34,419 bases of DNA from Pleurotus ostreatus/Saccharomyces cerevisiae fusant (lineage: Eukaryota > Opisthokonta): positions 1 through 34,419 of the forward strand of contig JAMQCK010000242.1 of assembly GCA_024196135.1 (NCBI GenBank). Direction: 5' to 3'. Numbering within the stretch: the first letter of the stretch is position 1; each line of letters begins with the position of its first letter. The translations under genes were made by a program, and so were the position numbers. Under the pieces are notes generated by a model. The model ran no database searches. It was not told the DNA's origin and was given only the letters and a program-made list of their open reading frames with translations. Below are positions 10,127 through 33,809 of the stretch, one piece after another.

Positions 10127-10703
10127 ATGGTGCGTCCCGCTTTCTGCCATTGTTTGTAACGAGTAAGGATTGAGTCGCTGTCGGTCGCATAGGCGCAGCG
10201 GAAATTCGGATGGTGGACGGTCAATGTGCTGCCGAGAGCGCGACGGCCAAGCTTCGAACTCGAGGCGTAAATCTACGAGGGCACGTCCAAGGGAGGCGCG
10301 GAGGGACATTGCCCTGCTCGCAAGGCACCCTGCGTGGCTCGGAAGTAGCTTACCAGCATACATACTCATTTGCCTTGATCCTGACGGCAATTCCAGGAGT
10401 ACTTAATAACATGCTCGTCCGCCTCAACCTGACCTTCAGCTTCAAGCTTACTGCCATGAGTAGATAGTCCAAGGTATTCACTATGAGCTCGTCCCACCAG
10501 TGCGTGACTCGATAGCGAGCGAAGCGATGCAGTTCTATAGCAGTGTGCAATTAGGGAATAGTTGTACAGTAGGGGTAAGTGGGGGTTGCAGTGCGCAGGG
10601 TTTTGGTGGTCGTGAACGGTCGTGAGATCTGGCCGTTTGTCAGCGTGTCTTCGGCTGAACTTGACCACATCACATACCTCGATAGCACTCAACAACCTCT
10701 CCA
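10127..10703. other. Intergenic between convergent genes
   Basis: These 577 bases between the 3' ends of the flavin-reductase-like gene and ZIM17 carry both 3' UTRs and terminators. A 112-codon minus frame ending near 10366 has no motif and no coding character, so I do not call it. Confidence 0.5.
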
Positions 10704-11231
10704 TTATACCAATTCAATGTCTCCGTCAGGGTTCGTCGTCCCCCGCTTCACGTCCTCTCCCCTCGCCTTCAGCAAGTCCTCGACGGTCCGCAGCTTCCCA
10801 TCCTCCGTGCTCTCCTTGAACCAGCCCAGGTGGTCCGCAATCAAGTGCCGGTTCTTGCATGACGGGCACTGGATGAGCACTATGCCGCTGTAGTATGCTC
10901 GCTTGGTGAAGGTATGCGACGAGCGGTGGCGCGTGCAGCCGGGCGCAGTGCAGGTGAAGGTGATCTGCAAGCGGGGCTCCTCTTCGGATGTAGGGAGCTT
11001 AAGCTTGGTCGTTGTAGGCGCGCCGGCGGGTGGTACGGGAGCCTCTGGTGGTACGGCGGTGGATGATGATGACGAAGACGCAGCCCGGATAGCAGCGATG
11101 CTAGGCGCGGAGAGGCCGAGGCGCATGCGCATCTCGACGCGCGCAGTCGTCGGCAGGGACGCGCCAGGCGTGATCAGGCTACGCAGCGCCGGGGGCACGC
11201 CCACATTGCGGAAGAGACGGGAGGGCAGCAT
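10704..11231 (-). CDS. ZIM17: DNL-type zinc finger protein, mitochondrial Hsp70 escort (Zim17/Hep1/Tim15)
   Basis: Mitochondrial matrix protein that keeps mitochondrial Hsp70 soluble and active, supporting protein import and Fe-S assembly. Single exon, 175 residues. Residues 1-55 form an Arg/Ser/Ala-rich presequence (MLPSRLFRNVGVPPALRSLI...) followed by a Pro/Ala linker. The zinc finger has Cys94 and Cys99 (CTAPGC) and Cys122 and Cys125 (CPSC). It continues as KNRHLIADHLGWF, the DNL signature with His in the Asn position. HTFTKRAYYSGIVLIQCPSC between the cysteine pairs is the standard spacing. It is divergent from the ADE16-type gene, with 245 bases between start codons. Confidence 0.93.
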   Translation of the reverse strand: MLPSRLFRNVGVPPALRSLITPGASLPTTARVEMRMRLGLSAPSIAAIRAASSSSSSTAVPPEAPVPPAGAPTTTKLKLPTSEEEPRLQITFTCTAPGCTRHRSSHTFTKRAYYSGIVLIQCPSCKNRHLIADHLGWFKESTEDGKLRTVEDLLKARGEDVKRGTTNPDGDIELV

Positions 11232-11476
11232 AGTGAGTGTCTAGTTGGTCGTCGTCGTCGTGAACAAGCAACGTCGAAAACGATCGACGCTGACGGAAGG
11301 ATTTCCCCGTCGCCGCCCTCCGCTCCGCTATCTTATCACTTTGTGGCGTTGAGGTTGCACAGCCACGAGTGCATTATCGGAGCCCAATTGAACTGATTGC
11401 CCATCCGATCGGGAGATCGAAATTGGGTTATCGGTATTGGGTAGGACGTTGGGGTACAGACTCACCATCGACCACC
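11232..11476. promoter_or_regulatory. Divergent promoter region of ZIM17 and ADE16-type gene
   Basis: A 245-base intergenic segment between two opposite starts. It contains a CCAAT within GCCCAATTG near 11390 and ATTGGG repeats near 11423-11440 that read CCCAAT on the other strand. The plus-strand start has a good context, ACCACCATG. Confidence 0.5.
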
Positions 11477-14083
11477 ATGTCCCAGCCGATTGCGCTTCTG
11501 TCCGTGTACGACAAGACGGGGCTGCTGCCCCTCGCCGAGCGCCTCGCGGGCGCGGGCGTGCGCCTGCTGGGCTCGGGCGGGACGGCCAAGAAGATCAGGG
11601 AGGCGGGGATTCAGATTGAGTGCGTTGACTTGAGGCTGTCGACAATAGTTCACTGACGCGACGAGCAGGGATGTTTCCGACCTTACGAAGGCCCCGGAGA
11701 TGCTCGGTGGACGCGTCAAGACGCTGCACCCGGTTGTGCATGGAGGTGTGTAGCGTACTTCCCCACAAGCGCCTCAGGACCTGACTGAACTCATGCAGGT
11801 ATCCTTGCGCGTACGCAGCTCCCCTCGGACGCGGAGGACCTCAAGGCGCAGGCTATCAACCCCATCTCGATCGTAGTCTGCAACCTCTACCCCTTCAGTG
11901 AGACGATCGCGAAGGAGGGCTGCACGATCGCAGACGCGGTCGAGGAGATTGACATCGGAGGTGTAACGGTAGGTCCCCTCCCGCATCCCCTTCTTGCTCC
12001 CTCATCCTCCCAACAATGCACCGCTTCACATATTCAATGTTCATATAACTCACGCCTTCCCTAGCTCCTCCGCGCTGCCGCCAAGAACCACGAGCGCGTC
12101 TCTATCCTCTCCGACCCTGCCGACTACGACGCCTTCCTCGACGCCTGGGTCAAAGAGTCCGGCAACATCCCGCAGGCCCTGCGCAGCAAGCTCGCGCTCA
12201 AGGCCTTCGAGCAGACGGCGAAGTACGACGCGGCGATCAGCGATTATTTCAGGCAACAGTAAGTAGGCGGCTTGCTTTTTGTTTGACCGTGTTTGCGGTT
12301 CAACCTTGTTGTCCAACGTCGTCTTGAGCGTGGAAAGTCTTTGTCAAAGCCTTGTACTCACCCACACTTCACCACAGGTACGCCTCGACGGACTCTCCTG
12401 CGTCCTCCAGCGCGTGCATCATTCAGCGCACCCCGCTCCGCTACGGCGCGAATCCGCACCAGAAGCCTGCGCAGGCGTTCGTGACGGAGGGCGAGTTGCC
12501 GTTTAAGGGTGAGTTGTGTTTTCTCCCCCTTCCAAACAACCTCACTACGGAAGTCACGATGCTGATGGAAATTTCGCTCTACAGCTCTCTGCGGATCCCC
12601 CGGCTACATCAACCTCCTCGATGCGCTGAACGCGTACGCGCTCGTCTGGGAGCTCTCACAAGCTCTCAGTCTGCCCGCGGCGGCGAGTTTCAAGCACGTC
12701 TCCCCCGCGGGAGCCGCCGTCGGTATCCCCCTCGACGAGACGGAGCGCAAGGTGTGCGGGGTGGACGATCTGGTGGGTTAAACATTTCTCCTTTTTGAAC
12801 TTTCATCCTCGCCTGGGTCGCGATTTGCCGCAAAACGCTAATTGGTCCCCTAGTCCGTCGAGCTCACGCCCCTCGCCTCTGCCTACGCCCGCGCGCGCGG
12901 CGCCGACCGCATGTCCTCCTTCGGCGACTTCATCGCGCTTTCGCACCCCTGTGATGTCGCGACGGCGAAGATCATCTCGCGAGAGGTGAGTTACTACGAA
13001 CTTTTCATATGTTAGACATTATCGCTCAAACTCACCAGGTCTCCGACGGCATCGTCGCCCCCGGCTACGAGCCCGCCGCCCTTGACATCCTGGCGAAGAA
13101 GAAGGGCGGCAAGTACTGCGTCCTCCAGATCGACCCGACCTACACCCCACCCGCGATCGAGACGAAGCAGGTGTACGGCATCTCGCTCCAGCAGCGGCGC
13201 AACGATGCCTTGATCACGCCCGACGCGTACTTCAACGAGCGCGTGACGAAGAACACGGAGGTGCCGAAGGACGCGCTGGTCGATTTGACGGTGGCGAGTG
13301 TGGCGTTGAAGGTGAGGAGATGCCACACAGCGTGTGAGTTTGGAGGGGATACTGACGCATCTCGCATTACTCTCAGTACACCCAATCCAACTCTGTCGCG
13401 TACGCGAAGGCCGGGCAGCTCATCGGCATCGGCGCGGGTCAGCAGTCGCGCATCCACTGCACGCGCCTCGCGGGCGGGAAGGCGGATATTTGGTGGTTGA
13501 GGCATCATCCGAAGGTGAGTGGGGCGAGCGAGCTTGGTCCCAGCACGACTATAGTCAAAGCACGAATGCTGAAAACATTTTAATCCAGGTCCTGGCCCTC
13601 CCCTTCAAGAAGGGCACCAAGCGCGCTGACAAGGCGAACGCGGTTGAGTTGTACGTCTCGCTTACTGAGGGCGACGAGCTTGACGAGGTGGACGCGATTG
13701 AGAAGGAGGCGTTTGATAAGCTTATGGATGGTACGTACTTATTCTTTTACGCCCTCTCTCTCATCCCCTCCCTCTCCTTCTCCCTCCCCTATCTCCCTCT
13801 CACTCGTTCTTCTTACTTGAGATACAATGCTAATCTCTCCCCAGGCCCCGCCCCCCTCCTCACCAAGGCCGAGAAAAAGGCGTGGGCGGCGCAGCTCGCC
13901 GGCGTCGCCTGCTCCTCCGACGCCTTCTTCCCCTTCCCCGACAACGTGCACCGCGCGCGTAAGAGCGGCGTCGCGTACCTCGCCGCCCCGGGAGGCAGTG
14001 TGATGGACGCGGAGTGCATCAAGGCGGCGGACGGGTATGGGATGGTGGTGTGCAGGACGGCGCTGCGGTTGTTCCACCATTAG
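11477..14083 (+). CDS. ADE16: Bifunctional AICAR transformylase / IMP cyclohydrolase
   Basis: Catalyses the last two steps of de novo purine synthesis: formylation of AICAR by 10-formyl-tetrahydrofolate and cyclisation of FAICAR to IMP; cytosolic. Eleven exons give about 590-600 residues, a normal length for the family. The N-terminal IMP cyclohydrolase (MGS-fold) domain shows [48 protein letters not shown] and [12 protein letters not shown]. The C-terminal transformylase domain has the catalytic Lys-His in [13 protein letters not shown], then [31 protein letters not shown] and [18 protein letters not shown]. It ends with [19 protein letters not shown] and TALRLFHH, as expected. The intron before [11 protein letters not shown] is an unusually pure C/T tract. 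Both yeast paralogs (ADE16 and ADE17) match equally in principle. Confidence 0.95.
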
Positions 14084-14487
14084 ATCTTGGTGGGGCTTGG
14101 CTTGAGCTTGAGAGCTTTTTTGTCGATCATGAGAGCAGGTGCGAGAGAGGTAGGGTGAGGATGGAGGGAAACGTAAGAGAAGTGCCACAAAAATCAGCGG
14201 CGCCTTGAGCCGACTTATCTTGTTTTATTGATAAACCCTAACTGTAGCTAGTAGTGTTGCTGTTGTATGTACCTTCAACAGGTGTACTGAATGTATCCGT
14301 ATGCAATCCCGTGTCCGATTGTGCGTGAAGAAACTGCGATTGTCGTGTAGCTGAGGGAGATCCCATAACGGGTACTAGCAATCGAAATCAAGTCCATAGC
14401 ATATAGCATAGTCCTGAGCACTGTTTAAGCATCGAAACGATCGTCCATAGAAAGCGAGTGTAGGCGATGTTGTCCAATCAGCCAGGC
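14084..14487. terminator. Convergent 3' region (ADE16-type gene and left ABCC gene)
   Basis: About 400 bases between two converging stop codons, more AT-rich than the genes. It includes TTTTATTGATAAACCC near 14223 and is likely to hold both polyadenylation regions. No gene seen. Confidence 0.4.
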
Positions 14488-20624
<6,137 letters not shown>

Positions 20625-21042
20625 GGTGGTAGGAAGCAAGCACGATATGAAGATATAATTAGGCTTCTCATGGAACAAGAGCGATAGACGATGGCGAGCG
20701 AGGAACGGCCAGCTGCGACTGAATCCTCATCGTTATCCGACCACCGCGAAACCGGGCATCGCAACCCGCGAGGTCATTCAACCTGTGGAAGCTGTATCAA
20801 AGAACTGTCACGAAGAGGGCAAGTGTAGCCGCTACAGGAACAAGCAGACATGAGCGTCAAGCACCGCGAGATACGTGACGGTCGGGAGCAAGTTGGGTTA
20901 TTGTCCCGATTAGGACGTTTCTTTGTCGCTGGTAAATACCGAGTACAGTGAACGGATACTTCCCTGACGCAACGCATCCACATAGATTATCTGTCTATCT
21001 ATACAAATACAACAGCGCGAAAGCAACACAGAAAGCGACGTT
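20625..21042. promoter_or_regulatory. Upstream region of the left ABCC gene / 3' flank of POL1
   Basis: 418 bases holding the ABCC promoter and the POL1 terminator, both on the minus strand. An AT-rich TTATATC-like element occurs on the minus strand near 20652-20660, about 30 bases before the ATG. That is too close to be a confident TATA box. Confidence 0.4.
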
Positions 21043-24000
21043 CTACATGGTCATAAACGAGAACAAGTTGTTGAGGCTAACCCAACGACGACCGCACATA
21101 TCTAGATAGCGGTCGGTGCAAGCACGGAGGGTGTCTAGCAATACTGTGTTGCCTGCTGCCAATCCCGTGACCTTGTCTGAAGTACCGTCAGCAATGGATG
21201 ACTTGAGTCAACTTATGTACTTACCTAGCTCAACCTTCGCATTTCCCTTCGACTTCGCCATTTCGTTCGCCTTCTCGACATCGAACAACGAAGAAAAGTA
21301 TTTGAGCTGCGTATAGAGCTGGGCGTCCGTATACTGCGACTGCGTTTAGCAACTGATGACGAGATGCGAGATAGATTCTCACCTCGAACGACACCTTGCC
21401 CTGGCACCCTTCCCTCACGCAGTTATGTCCATAGACGCCCATTCGCCTGGTCCGCTGCCCACACGTCGGGTCATCGCACACCGTCCAGCCCTCGTAGTAC
21501 CGCGTGATGAATCCCCTGATCTGCGCTTGGAGCTGCATCTCAAGAGACCATGGCTGGAGCTTCTCATGGCAAGCAGTACATTTGGCGCCATCGGGGTGAA
21601 GCATGGGGTCCTGCCAGGCGAGATCAGTATGCTGCTCAATCCACGTAGCTTCGGAAAACCTCGTAGCAGCCGTGCACTCACCCTCGGGACACCCGTCGGG
21701 TCTACAGTCTGCTCTGTCAAGCGGGCAAACACATCAGTCGCCTTGCACTTGCGACACCGGACGAAGAACGCGACGCAATCCTTGAATCGTTCGCGATCCG
21801 ACATCTGGGTTTCCAGTGTCGAGATCGACAGCTCGTCGGAGGCGCTGCTGGATACTTTGTACCGTTGCGGGTCCAAGCCTGCACAAGATGATCAGCTGAG
21901 GAGGAGAGCAAAGTCAGGCGAGAGACGCACCGAGGCATTCGGCCAGTCGAGCACGATCGGTGCCTTCGATAGGTTCGCAGAGACGCTCGATGGGCGGTAG
22001 AACTTGCTGGGACAGGTAGTGCTCGTAGTCTGCAAGGCACAACTCAGCTTGCGGTACATAGGCACCTGAACGAGCAAACGTACCAATGACGAGGCCCGAC
22101 CCCGAACGACGAACGTCGTCCGGGTGCTTAGCTCGGTCTGCCTGAGATGTCTTCCCCGCCGTTTCCTCGCCTTCTGGTAAACAAAAGACGTAGGGAATAA
22201 CGTCTCCCGCGCGTGCGCTGGAGCCTTTGGCTTTCATCCTAAGCGCTACCTGAACGTGCGGTTGCGACTTGGCGTCGGGGTAGTCTTCGGGGTTCTTTCC
22301 TAGGCGCTACGAGGACGTCAGTCTTCTTATTGTCACGCCACCAGGGTCTAAGGCGCACCTTGAAGATGATGAACTCGTCCAAAGGCACCTTCCCCCCGCG
22401 CACATCCTCGCCAATCTTGGCCAAGTACTCATGGATCTCCTCGACGACGATCTCCGTCGGCTCCCCAGAGAGGATGCGGTCCAGCACATACCTACCAATG
22501 TCATCAGCAATGCGAGCATACAAGCATTGAAGGCCACACTCACTGTGACACCCGCTTCGACAGCTGCGAGTACTCTCGCCGCTTCATATCCAGACCCTTG
22601 ATCTCCGTCGTCGTCGTCGACCCGTCCACCTTGATCGCCGCATATTTCTTCTTCTGCAAGAGAAGCAAGCGCTGGAAGACACCGTCGAGGTCGATCTCGA
22701 GCAACCGGTAGCGGTCGTTGACGGCCTTCTTGAACTCGTTGGCGATCTTGAGGGCTTTTGAGAGTTCGGTCTGGTTGGAGTTGACGAAGACAGAGTCCGT
22801 GTCACCATAGACAACCTGGCCAGGGTGTGAGCGAGATTGGGCAGGCAAGAAGAGGGCACCTACGTCGAGGTTCATGGTGCCGGCAAGCTCGGCGGTGTTC
22901 GTCAAAATCTCACGACCTTGCCGTGTTGTCAAGGCCGCGAGAGGTCGTGCGTAGAACCGCGAGTACTCGAAGCCCAAGCATCCGTACATACTGTTGGCCG
23001 TGAGCTTGAGCGCTTGCTGCTTGATGTCGTACTATTGCAACCCTGTCAGTAAAGCGGCGTCGCACGAAACCAGGGCACTTACTTGCAAGTACTGGGCCTG
23101 CGTAACGTTCTTGTCCTTCATCAAGTTCTTCACTTGTCGCCGCCGACTGACGAGAGTGGCAATAAGCCTAGGCAAGACACCCTGCCCAGCCTCGCTACTT
23201 GGCAATTCCGCCTCATCGTCCGGGGTCTGCCCCAACATCAGTTCCCTACATCCCATCCCGAACTAAAAGCACTCACATCATCATCCACCCGACTAACCGT
23301 CGTAAAGTCGATGTTGTACTCCTGGATGATGCTCGGGTACAGCGAGTTGAAGTCCATGACTAGGATGTACGTCTCCCACAGCTGCCGCTTGGGCGCCAGC
23401 ACGAGACCACCCTTGTACTTGTCGCGCTTCGCGCCCTTCTTGCTGGTGCCGCCGCCCTCCTCGTCGGGGTCCTCGCGGACGGGAGCAGCTTTCTTGCCGT
23501 AGGTCTTGTCGGGGCAGATATATTTGAGGCGGTGGAACTCGTGCAGCAGAATGTACTCGTTGCGCTCGGCGCGACCGCCGTTGAGGGTCTTGTTCCTGGA
23601 GAGGCATCAGTATCGGACATTGGTACAACAAACGAAGCGCCAAACGTACCAGGAGTTGCCCGCAAGCTGCGTCAACTGCTTCGTCAACGGCAAGATCTGC
23701 ACCTTCGCTGCAATCGCCATTTGCAAGTGCGCATCGAGCTCGCAATGGCGGACGAAGGTCAACAACCTGTCCGGGTTGCTGACCGACCCATCGAAGTAGC
23801 TGGCGGTATCATCCGGGTCGATGTCCTGGCGCTCAACCTTTAAATGCGTCTTGCACATCTCCGTCATCGACCACGTTGTCGAGGGGATCATACTCTGTTA
23901 CAATACTCGTCAGCGGATCGCACTACTCTCTTCACTTGCGTCGAAGCGCACCTTCGCCCCGTCACTCGACAGGTCACACAGCATACGACCATTCATGAAC

Positions 24001-26406
24001 CGGATATTCGTTCCCTCCTTTCCGATATGCGGCCACTTTGACCGCCTGAAGCGGCCGATCCGGGACCAGTGGTCTACGGTCAATTCCTTCATGCGCGTGA
24101 GCAGCACGTCCAGGGTCACGCCGACGAAGTCGTGGCCGACGATGACATCGGCATCGGCACGGTGGAGGGCGACTGAAGATGGTGGTCAAAGTGTGACATG
24201 AGATAGATAAGTGAGCTTACTCAAAAGGCTGCTCAGCAGCATGCGCTCGTTCTTCGCCGCCGTGATCGTCCCCCTCATGTTCTGCTTCGCGCACGCCTCG
24301 AACCTTGGCGGGAACTTGTCCAGCGGCCGGACGAACGTCTGTACAGTGCAAGGCAGCCTCTCTGGTGGCGTGGGGTCGTCGATGTCGACTGAGGTATCGA
24401 GGTTAACATGCGGCTTTAATGGCTTAATACGCGAAATGGCCACTCACGATTATGCCATATCCTCGCCGTCGCGCACACAATCTCGCGCTTGTTCTGCGCG
24501 TGATTCACAATCGTGCGCACGCTCAGGCTCATCACCGTCAGCGGCGGCGTCTCCTTCGGCGCCTGGTGGTCCGTCTCAGGGAAGGGGTTGATATCCTTGG
24601 GGTCGGTGACGGTGGCTTCGAATTTGCACCAGGATACCTAACAGATATTAAGCTCAGGGTGACTTGGACGGGTTCCTCATGCGACATACCCCCTTGAAGT
24701 TGACATCAGGCTTCTTGATTTGCAACCAGCAAGGACCCATGATCTTCCGCTTGAGGACGAGCAGCTCAAACGCCGAGGTATTCGTGCCGAAGATCTTGAG
24801 GATGTTCTGACTGATTGCGTCCATCGGAATAACCGGTTCTGCTATGGTGTCAATACCTCAATACACCACCGCAACTTCGCCACCAAACTCACCAGTGAAG
24901 GGATATACCGCCTTCAACCACGTACTCTCCCCCCTAGGTACCTCCTTGTCGCCAAACGCGTATTTCCGCTTCACGAACTTCCCTTTCCACGACTTGATCT
25001 TTAGCGCACCGCGAATCATGTCGAAATCGTTGTACACATCCTCCATCTCCACCGGCTCGTCGGTGTCGTAGATCTCCCCATCGCTGCCTTGCTCCACGCG
25101 CTTCTCGCGGGGCAAGACGAAGAGGTTGCGCTCAATATTGTCGACGGTGACGCAGCACGAGTGCCACTGGTTCGTCTTCTTGTCCTTGAGCTTGCCAATG
25201 AAGTACACATTGCCGTTCAGCTCCAGGTAGTCGAGCCAGAAGAAGCGGAGCGAGCCATCCGGCTCAAGCGCGTCAATGCCGGCGTGTTGGGTGGTGGTAT
25301 GTGTAGTGGTAGAGGGTCCGAGCTTGTCGGTCTCGGCGACATTGAGGGACTCGTAGACGTTGATCCAGGAGGGCTTGGTGTCGATCTCCTTCTCCTTGGG
25401 CTTAGCGGGCGTGGCGTTCGCGCTCGGGAAGGGCTTCTTGTCGACGAGGACCTCAGGTTTGGCCGGTGGGGGCGGGTCCACCTTGGGCTTCGCGGGGAAG
25501 TCAAAGTCCATGTCGTTGTCCCAGTCGTTGAGGTCGTCCATCGTGATGTCGTCGAAGTCCATTGCTGCGAGGGAGTTTGTGGTCGCGGCCATTGTTGTCG
25601 CTTCCGTCCTCGGGCGCTTGGTGGGGCTGCGGATGGGTTCGTCCTCGTCTTCCAGCGGCGCTAGGCCATCGGACGACGTATCCGGGAAGTCTGACGCGAT
25701 GGGGGATGAGCTTGGAGGGATCTCCCTGTCGCGTTCCCTGTAACGGTACTTGTCCGTCAATGACTTGCGCTCGGGCGATGGGGCGGGCTTGCGCTTCCTC
25801 GATGTACGCGTCGTCAGTGCCGGTTTCACGGGCACCGTGTCAAGCTCGCCAAGCAGGTTCGCCATGAAGTCTTGCTCTTGCTCCTCTGTCACCTTCGGCC
25901 GGTACGCGTTCATGGAGGGCGCGGGCTGCGGAGGAGGAGGCGGTTTCGCCTTCGCCTTTCCCTTGGCAGACTTTTTGGACTTCTTGTCTGCATATGCGGA
26001 AGATAATGTAGTGGCGAGGCGATGCAAAGAAGGCAAGTGAATCGTTAGTAGATGTAGCGAGCGGAAGACGCGCCACCACGCACCTCGACGCCTATCGTCT
26101 TCGTCTTCATCATCGTAATCGCGAGTGGCTTCCCACTCCTCCACGCCGGTATCCATGTACCCGTCCACGCCATCATCTTCCACGAAATCGTCCTCTTGCA
26201 GGCGACCGCGTACGATCGCGCGATATTGCTCTTCGCTGACTTCGTCGTAGATCTCGGTGTCTTCCTCTTGCTAGATGTGTATGCGTGCATTAGCGGTTGT
26301 ATGCAGGTACGTGACGCAATCAACGCACCTTAAGTACGCGTTTGCCGCCAGCGCGCACGCGCTTCAGCTCGGCCAGCTGCTCTAGCTTCGACTTGCGGTT
26401 GCTCAT
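21043..26406 (-). CDS. POL1: DNA polymerase alpha catalytic subunit
   Basis: Family B polymerase that extends RNA primers made by primase at replication initiation; nuclear, in the pol alpha-primase complex. Multi-exon, roughly 1,400-1,450 residues, ATG at 26406 ([20 protein letters not shown]) and TAG at 21043. The N-terminal acidic domain [16 protein letters not shown] matches the pol alpha N-domain, followed by a disordered linker with SPTKRPR and a FDDITMDDL acidic patch. The exonuclease-like region contains [20 protein letters not shown]. The palm has [14 protein letters not shown] (motif A), [17 protein letters not shown] helix ([20 protein letters not shown]) and [10 protein letters not shown] (motif C). 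It goes on with [22 protein letters not shown]. The C-terminal zinc modules are visible: CRKC and CTAC, then CDDPTC and CVREGC, followed by [19 protein letters not shown]. One intron has a perfect TACTAAC branch site near 26043. Upstream lies an ACGCG cluster. Confidence 0.95.
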
Positions 26407-26834
26407 GTTGTATGATTGGTGGTGTTATGCCGGGTGGCGACGCGTCTTCGATGCGCTTTACGCGACCTGAGTGATCTTCTCGTCCTCAGAGATGTTAGGA
26501 AGCTGATGGCTCCCTTACGCGACGCGACGATGAGGTGAGAGCAGAGGAGCGTGGGGGAACGTGGTAATTTACGCTGATGGACGCGGTGCACGTGCAATGC
26601 ACATGATTCAACATCGGCCATTCGGGGCGAGCACCCGGATGCCAATTTTGAGCAAGGGCATTGGCCGATGTCGGTTGAGCACGGGAGGTGTGCATTGTGC
26701 AAGCGCGCAAGATTCTTTCAGGTACAGACCTGGGTGCGTTGACAGATGTTTTCTGTCGGGGCAGGGAAGAACAACAGCGAGAGGGGAATAGAATTAGTGT
26801 ACAGTAAGGGAAAGCAGGATACAGTCCTGCAAAT
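26407..26834. promoter_or_regulatory. POL1 promoter region with MCB-like elements and an inverted repeat
   Basis: 428 bases between POL1 and GRX5, both minus strand. A palindromic GACGCGTC lies at 26439-26446, and ACGCGA half-sites start at 26460, 26517 and 26522. ACGCGT is the MluI cell-cycle box bound by MBF/DSC1 in yeasts, which controls S-phase genes including POL1. The distal part carries the inverted repeat at 26595-26697. Confidence 0.5.
26595..26697. repeat. Nested inverted repeat upstream of POL1
   Basis: Outer arms CAATGCACA at 26595-26603 and TGTGCATTG at 26689-26697. Inner arms ACATCGGCCA at 26611-26620 and TGGCCGATGT at 26662-26671. All are perfect, with unpaired sequence between them. 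Confidence 0.65.
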
Positions 26835-27541
26835 CTACGATGACTGCTTCTCCGGCTCTACCACCTCAGCCTCCTTCGGAGCATTCGTCAGACCGTGCTG
26901 AGCGAGCAACTCGGCAAGTTGGCCGCTCTGGTGCACTGAGGCGACGTCAGGGTGAGCACAGAAAGCAGACAGGACCACGCACTGGAGATGATGATATCAC
27001 AGCCGCCAACGAACTCGCCATTGACATAGACCTGAGGGATGGTCGGCCACTCACTGTGAAGAGAACGAGTCAGCCACCAATCCACTCCGATCACTTGCTC
27101 GGTACGCACGAGTACTCCTTGATGTCATTCCTCAACTCCTCATCCTCCAAGATGTTGTACGTGTGCACCTTCTCAGGGGGAACGTCGTGGAGGTCAAGCA
27201 CCTGCACGACGGCGCGCGAGAAACCGCACTGCGGGACCTGTGGTGTGCCCTTCATGAAGAGGACGAGGGGCGCGCCCTTGACCATCTTGTCGAGCTCAGC
27301 CCGTGCCTGGTCAGTTATGGAGCGCGCGAGGGTGGGTGTCCGGCGGAGGAGGGTGGGCCTGGGCAGCGTCCGGGCTGCGAAGAGGGGACGGGAGGAAATC
27401 GAACGAGCGAGCGTGGGGGCGGACGTGGTCGCAGAGCGGCGAACCTAGGAGGTTTGGGTTAGAACATACAAAGCAGAGTTTGCGAGTACTCACCACGGGC
27501 GAAACCCTCTTCGCAGCTAGTCTGAGCATGGAGGCGGACAT
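26835..27541 (-). CDS. GRX5: Monothiol glutaredoxin, mitochondrial GRX5 type
   Basis: CGFS-type glutaredoxin that binds and transfers [2Fe-2S] clusters with glutathione in the mitochondrial matrix. Four exons give 184 residues from ATG at 27541 to TAG at 26835. The first ~60 residues form a long Arg/Ser/Thr/Ala-rich presequence with no acidic residues ([16 protein letters not shown], then [19 protein letters not shown]). The thioredoxin-like domain begins [20 protein letters not shown]. The active site is [11 protein letters not shown], with Cys at residue 89. Next come [34 protein letters not shown] with the glutathione-binding TIPQV, then [17 protein letters not shown]. Introns fall before the MTS tail (after SPV), in YS|EWP and in IIS|MHQ. 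The gene lies between POL1 and the right ABCC gene, divergent from the latter. Confidence 0.94.
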
Positions 27542-27743
27542 GGTGGTAGAGCGGAAGGACGTCGTTAGCAATCCGTGCTTCCTTCCTCCGGAGCAGACTC
27601 GCCCCAGTCCGGCCCGACCCACCGTTATTCCCACGCCTGCGCTCTGCTCCAAAAATAGCACTAATGCCGTTGAGCCTGGCGAGTTGACTTTACATCCCGC
27701 TCGTTCCTCGCTCACCCTCTGCCCTAGCTTGCTCCCTGCCGCC
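27542..27743. promoter_or_regulatory. Divergent promoter of GRX5 and the right ABCC gene
   Basis: A 202-base segment between opposite start codons. It includes CCAAAAATAGCACTAA near 27650, the only AT-rich run. The ABCC start context is GCCGCCATG. No known drug-response element was identified with confidence. Confidence 0.45.

Positions 27744-33809
<6,066 letters not shown>

Noticed and set aside
9326..10390. 354-codon frame antisense to the flavin-reductase-like gene
   Set aside because: It is very Arg/Gly-rich with no motif. It mirrors the third-position GC bias of the real plus-strand gene.
10366..10704. 112-codon minus frame between convergent genes
   Set aside because: No similarity or composition typical of protein; it lies in the expected terminator region.
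11459..11466. GACTCA upstream of the purine gene as a Bas1/Gcn4 site
   Set aside because: It matches only six of seven bases (A instead of T first) and lies about 12 bases before the ATG; too weak to call.
25089..25664. 191-codon plus frame antisense to the POL1 N-terminal exon
   Set aside because: Its valine/glycine/leucine-rich composition is that of the opposite strand of a disordered coding exon. No domain was found.
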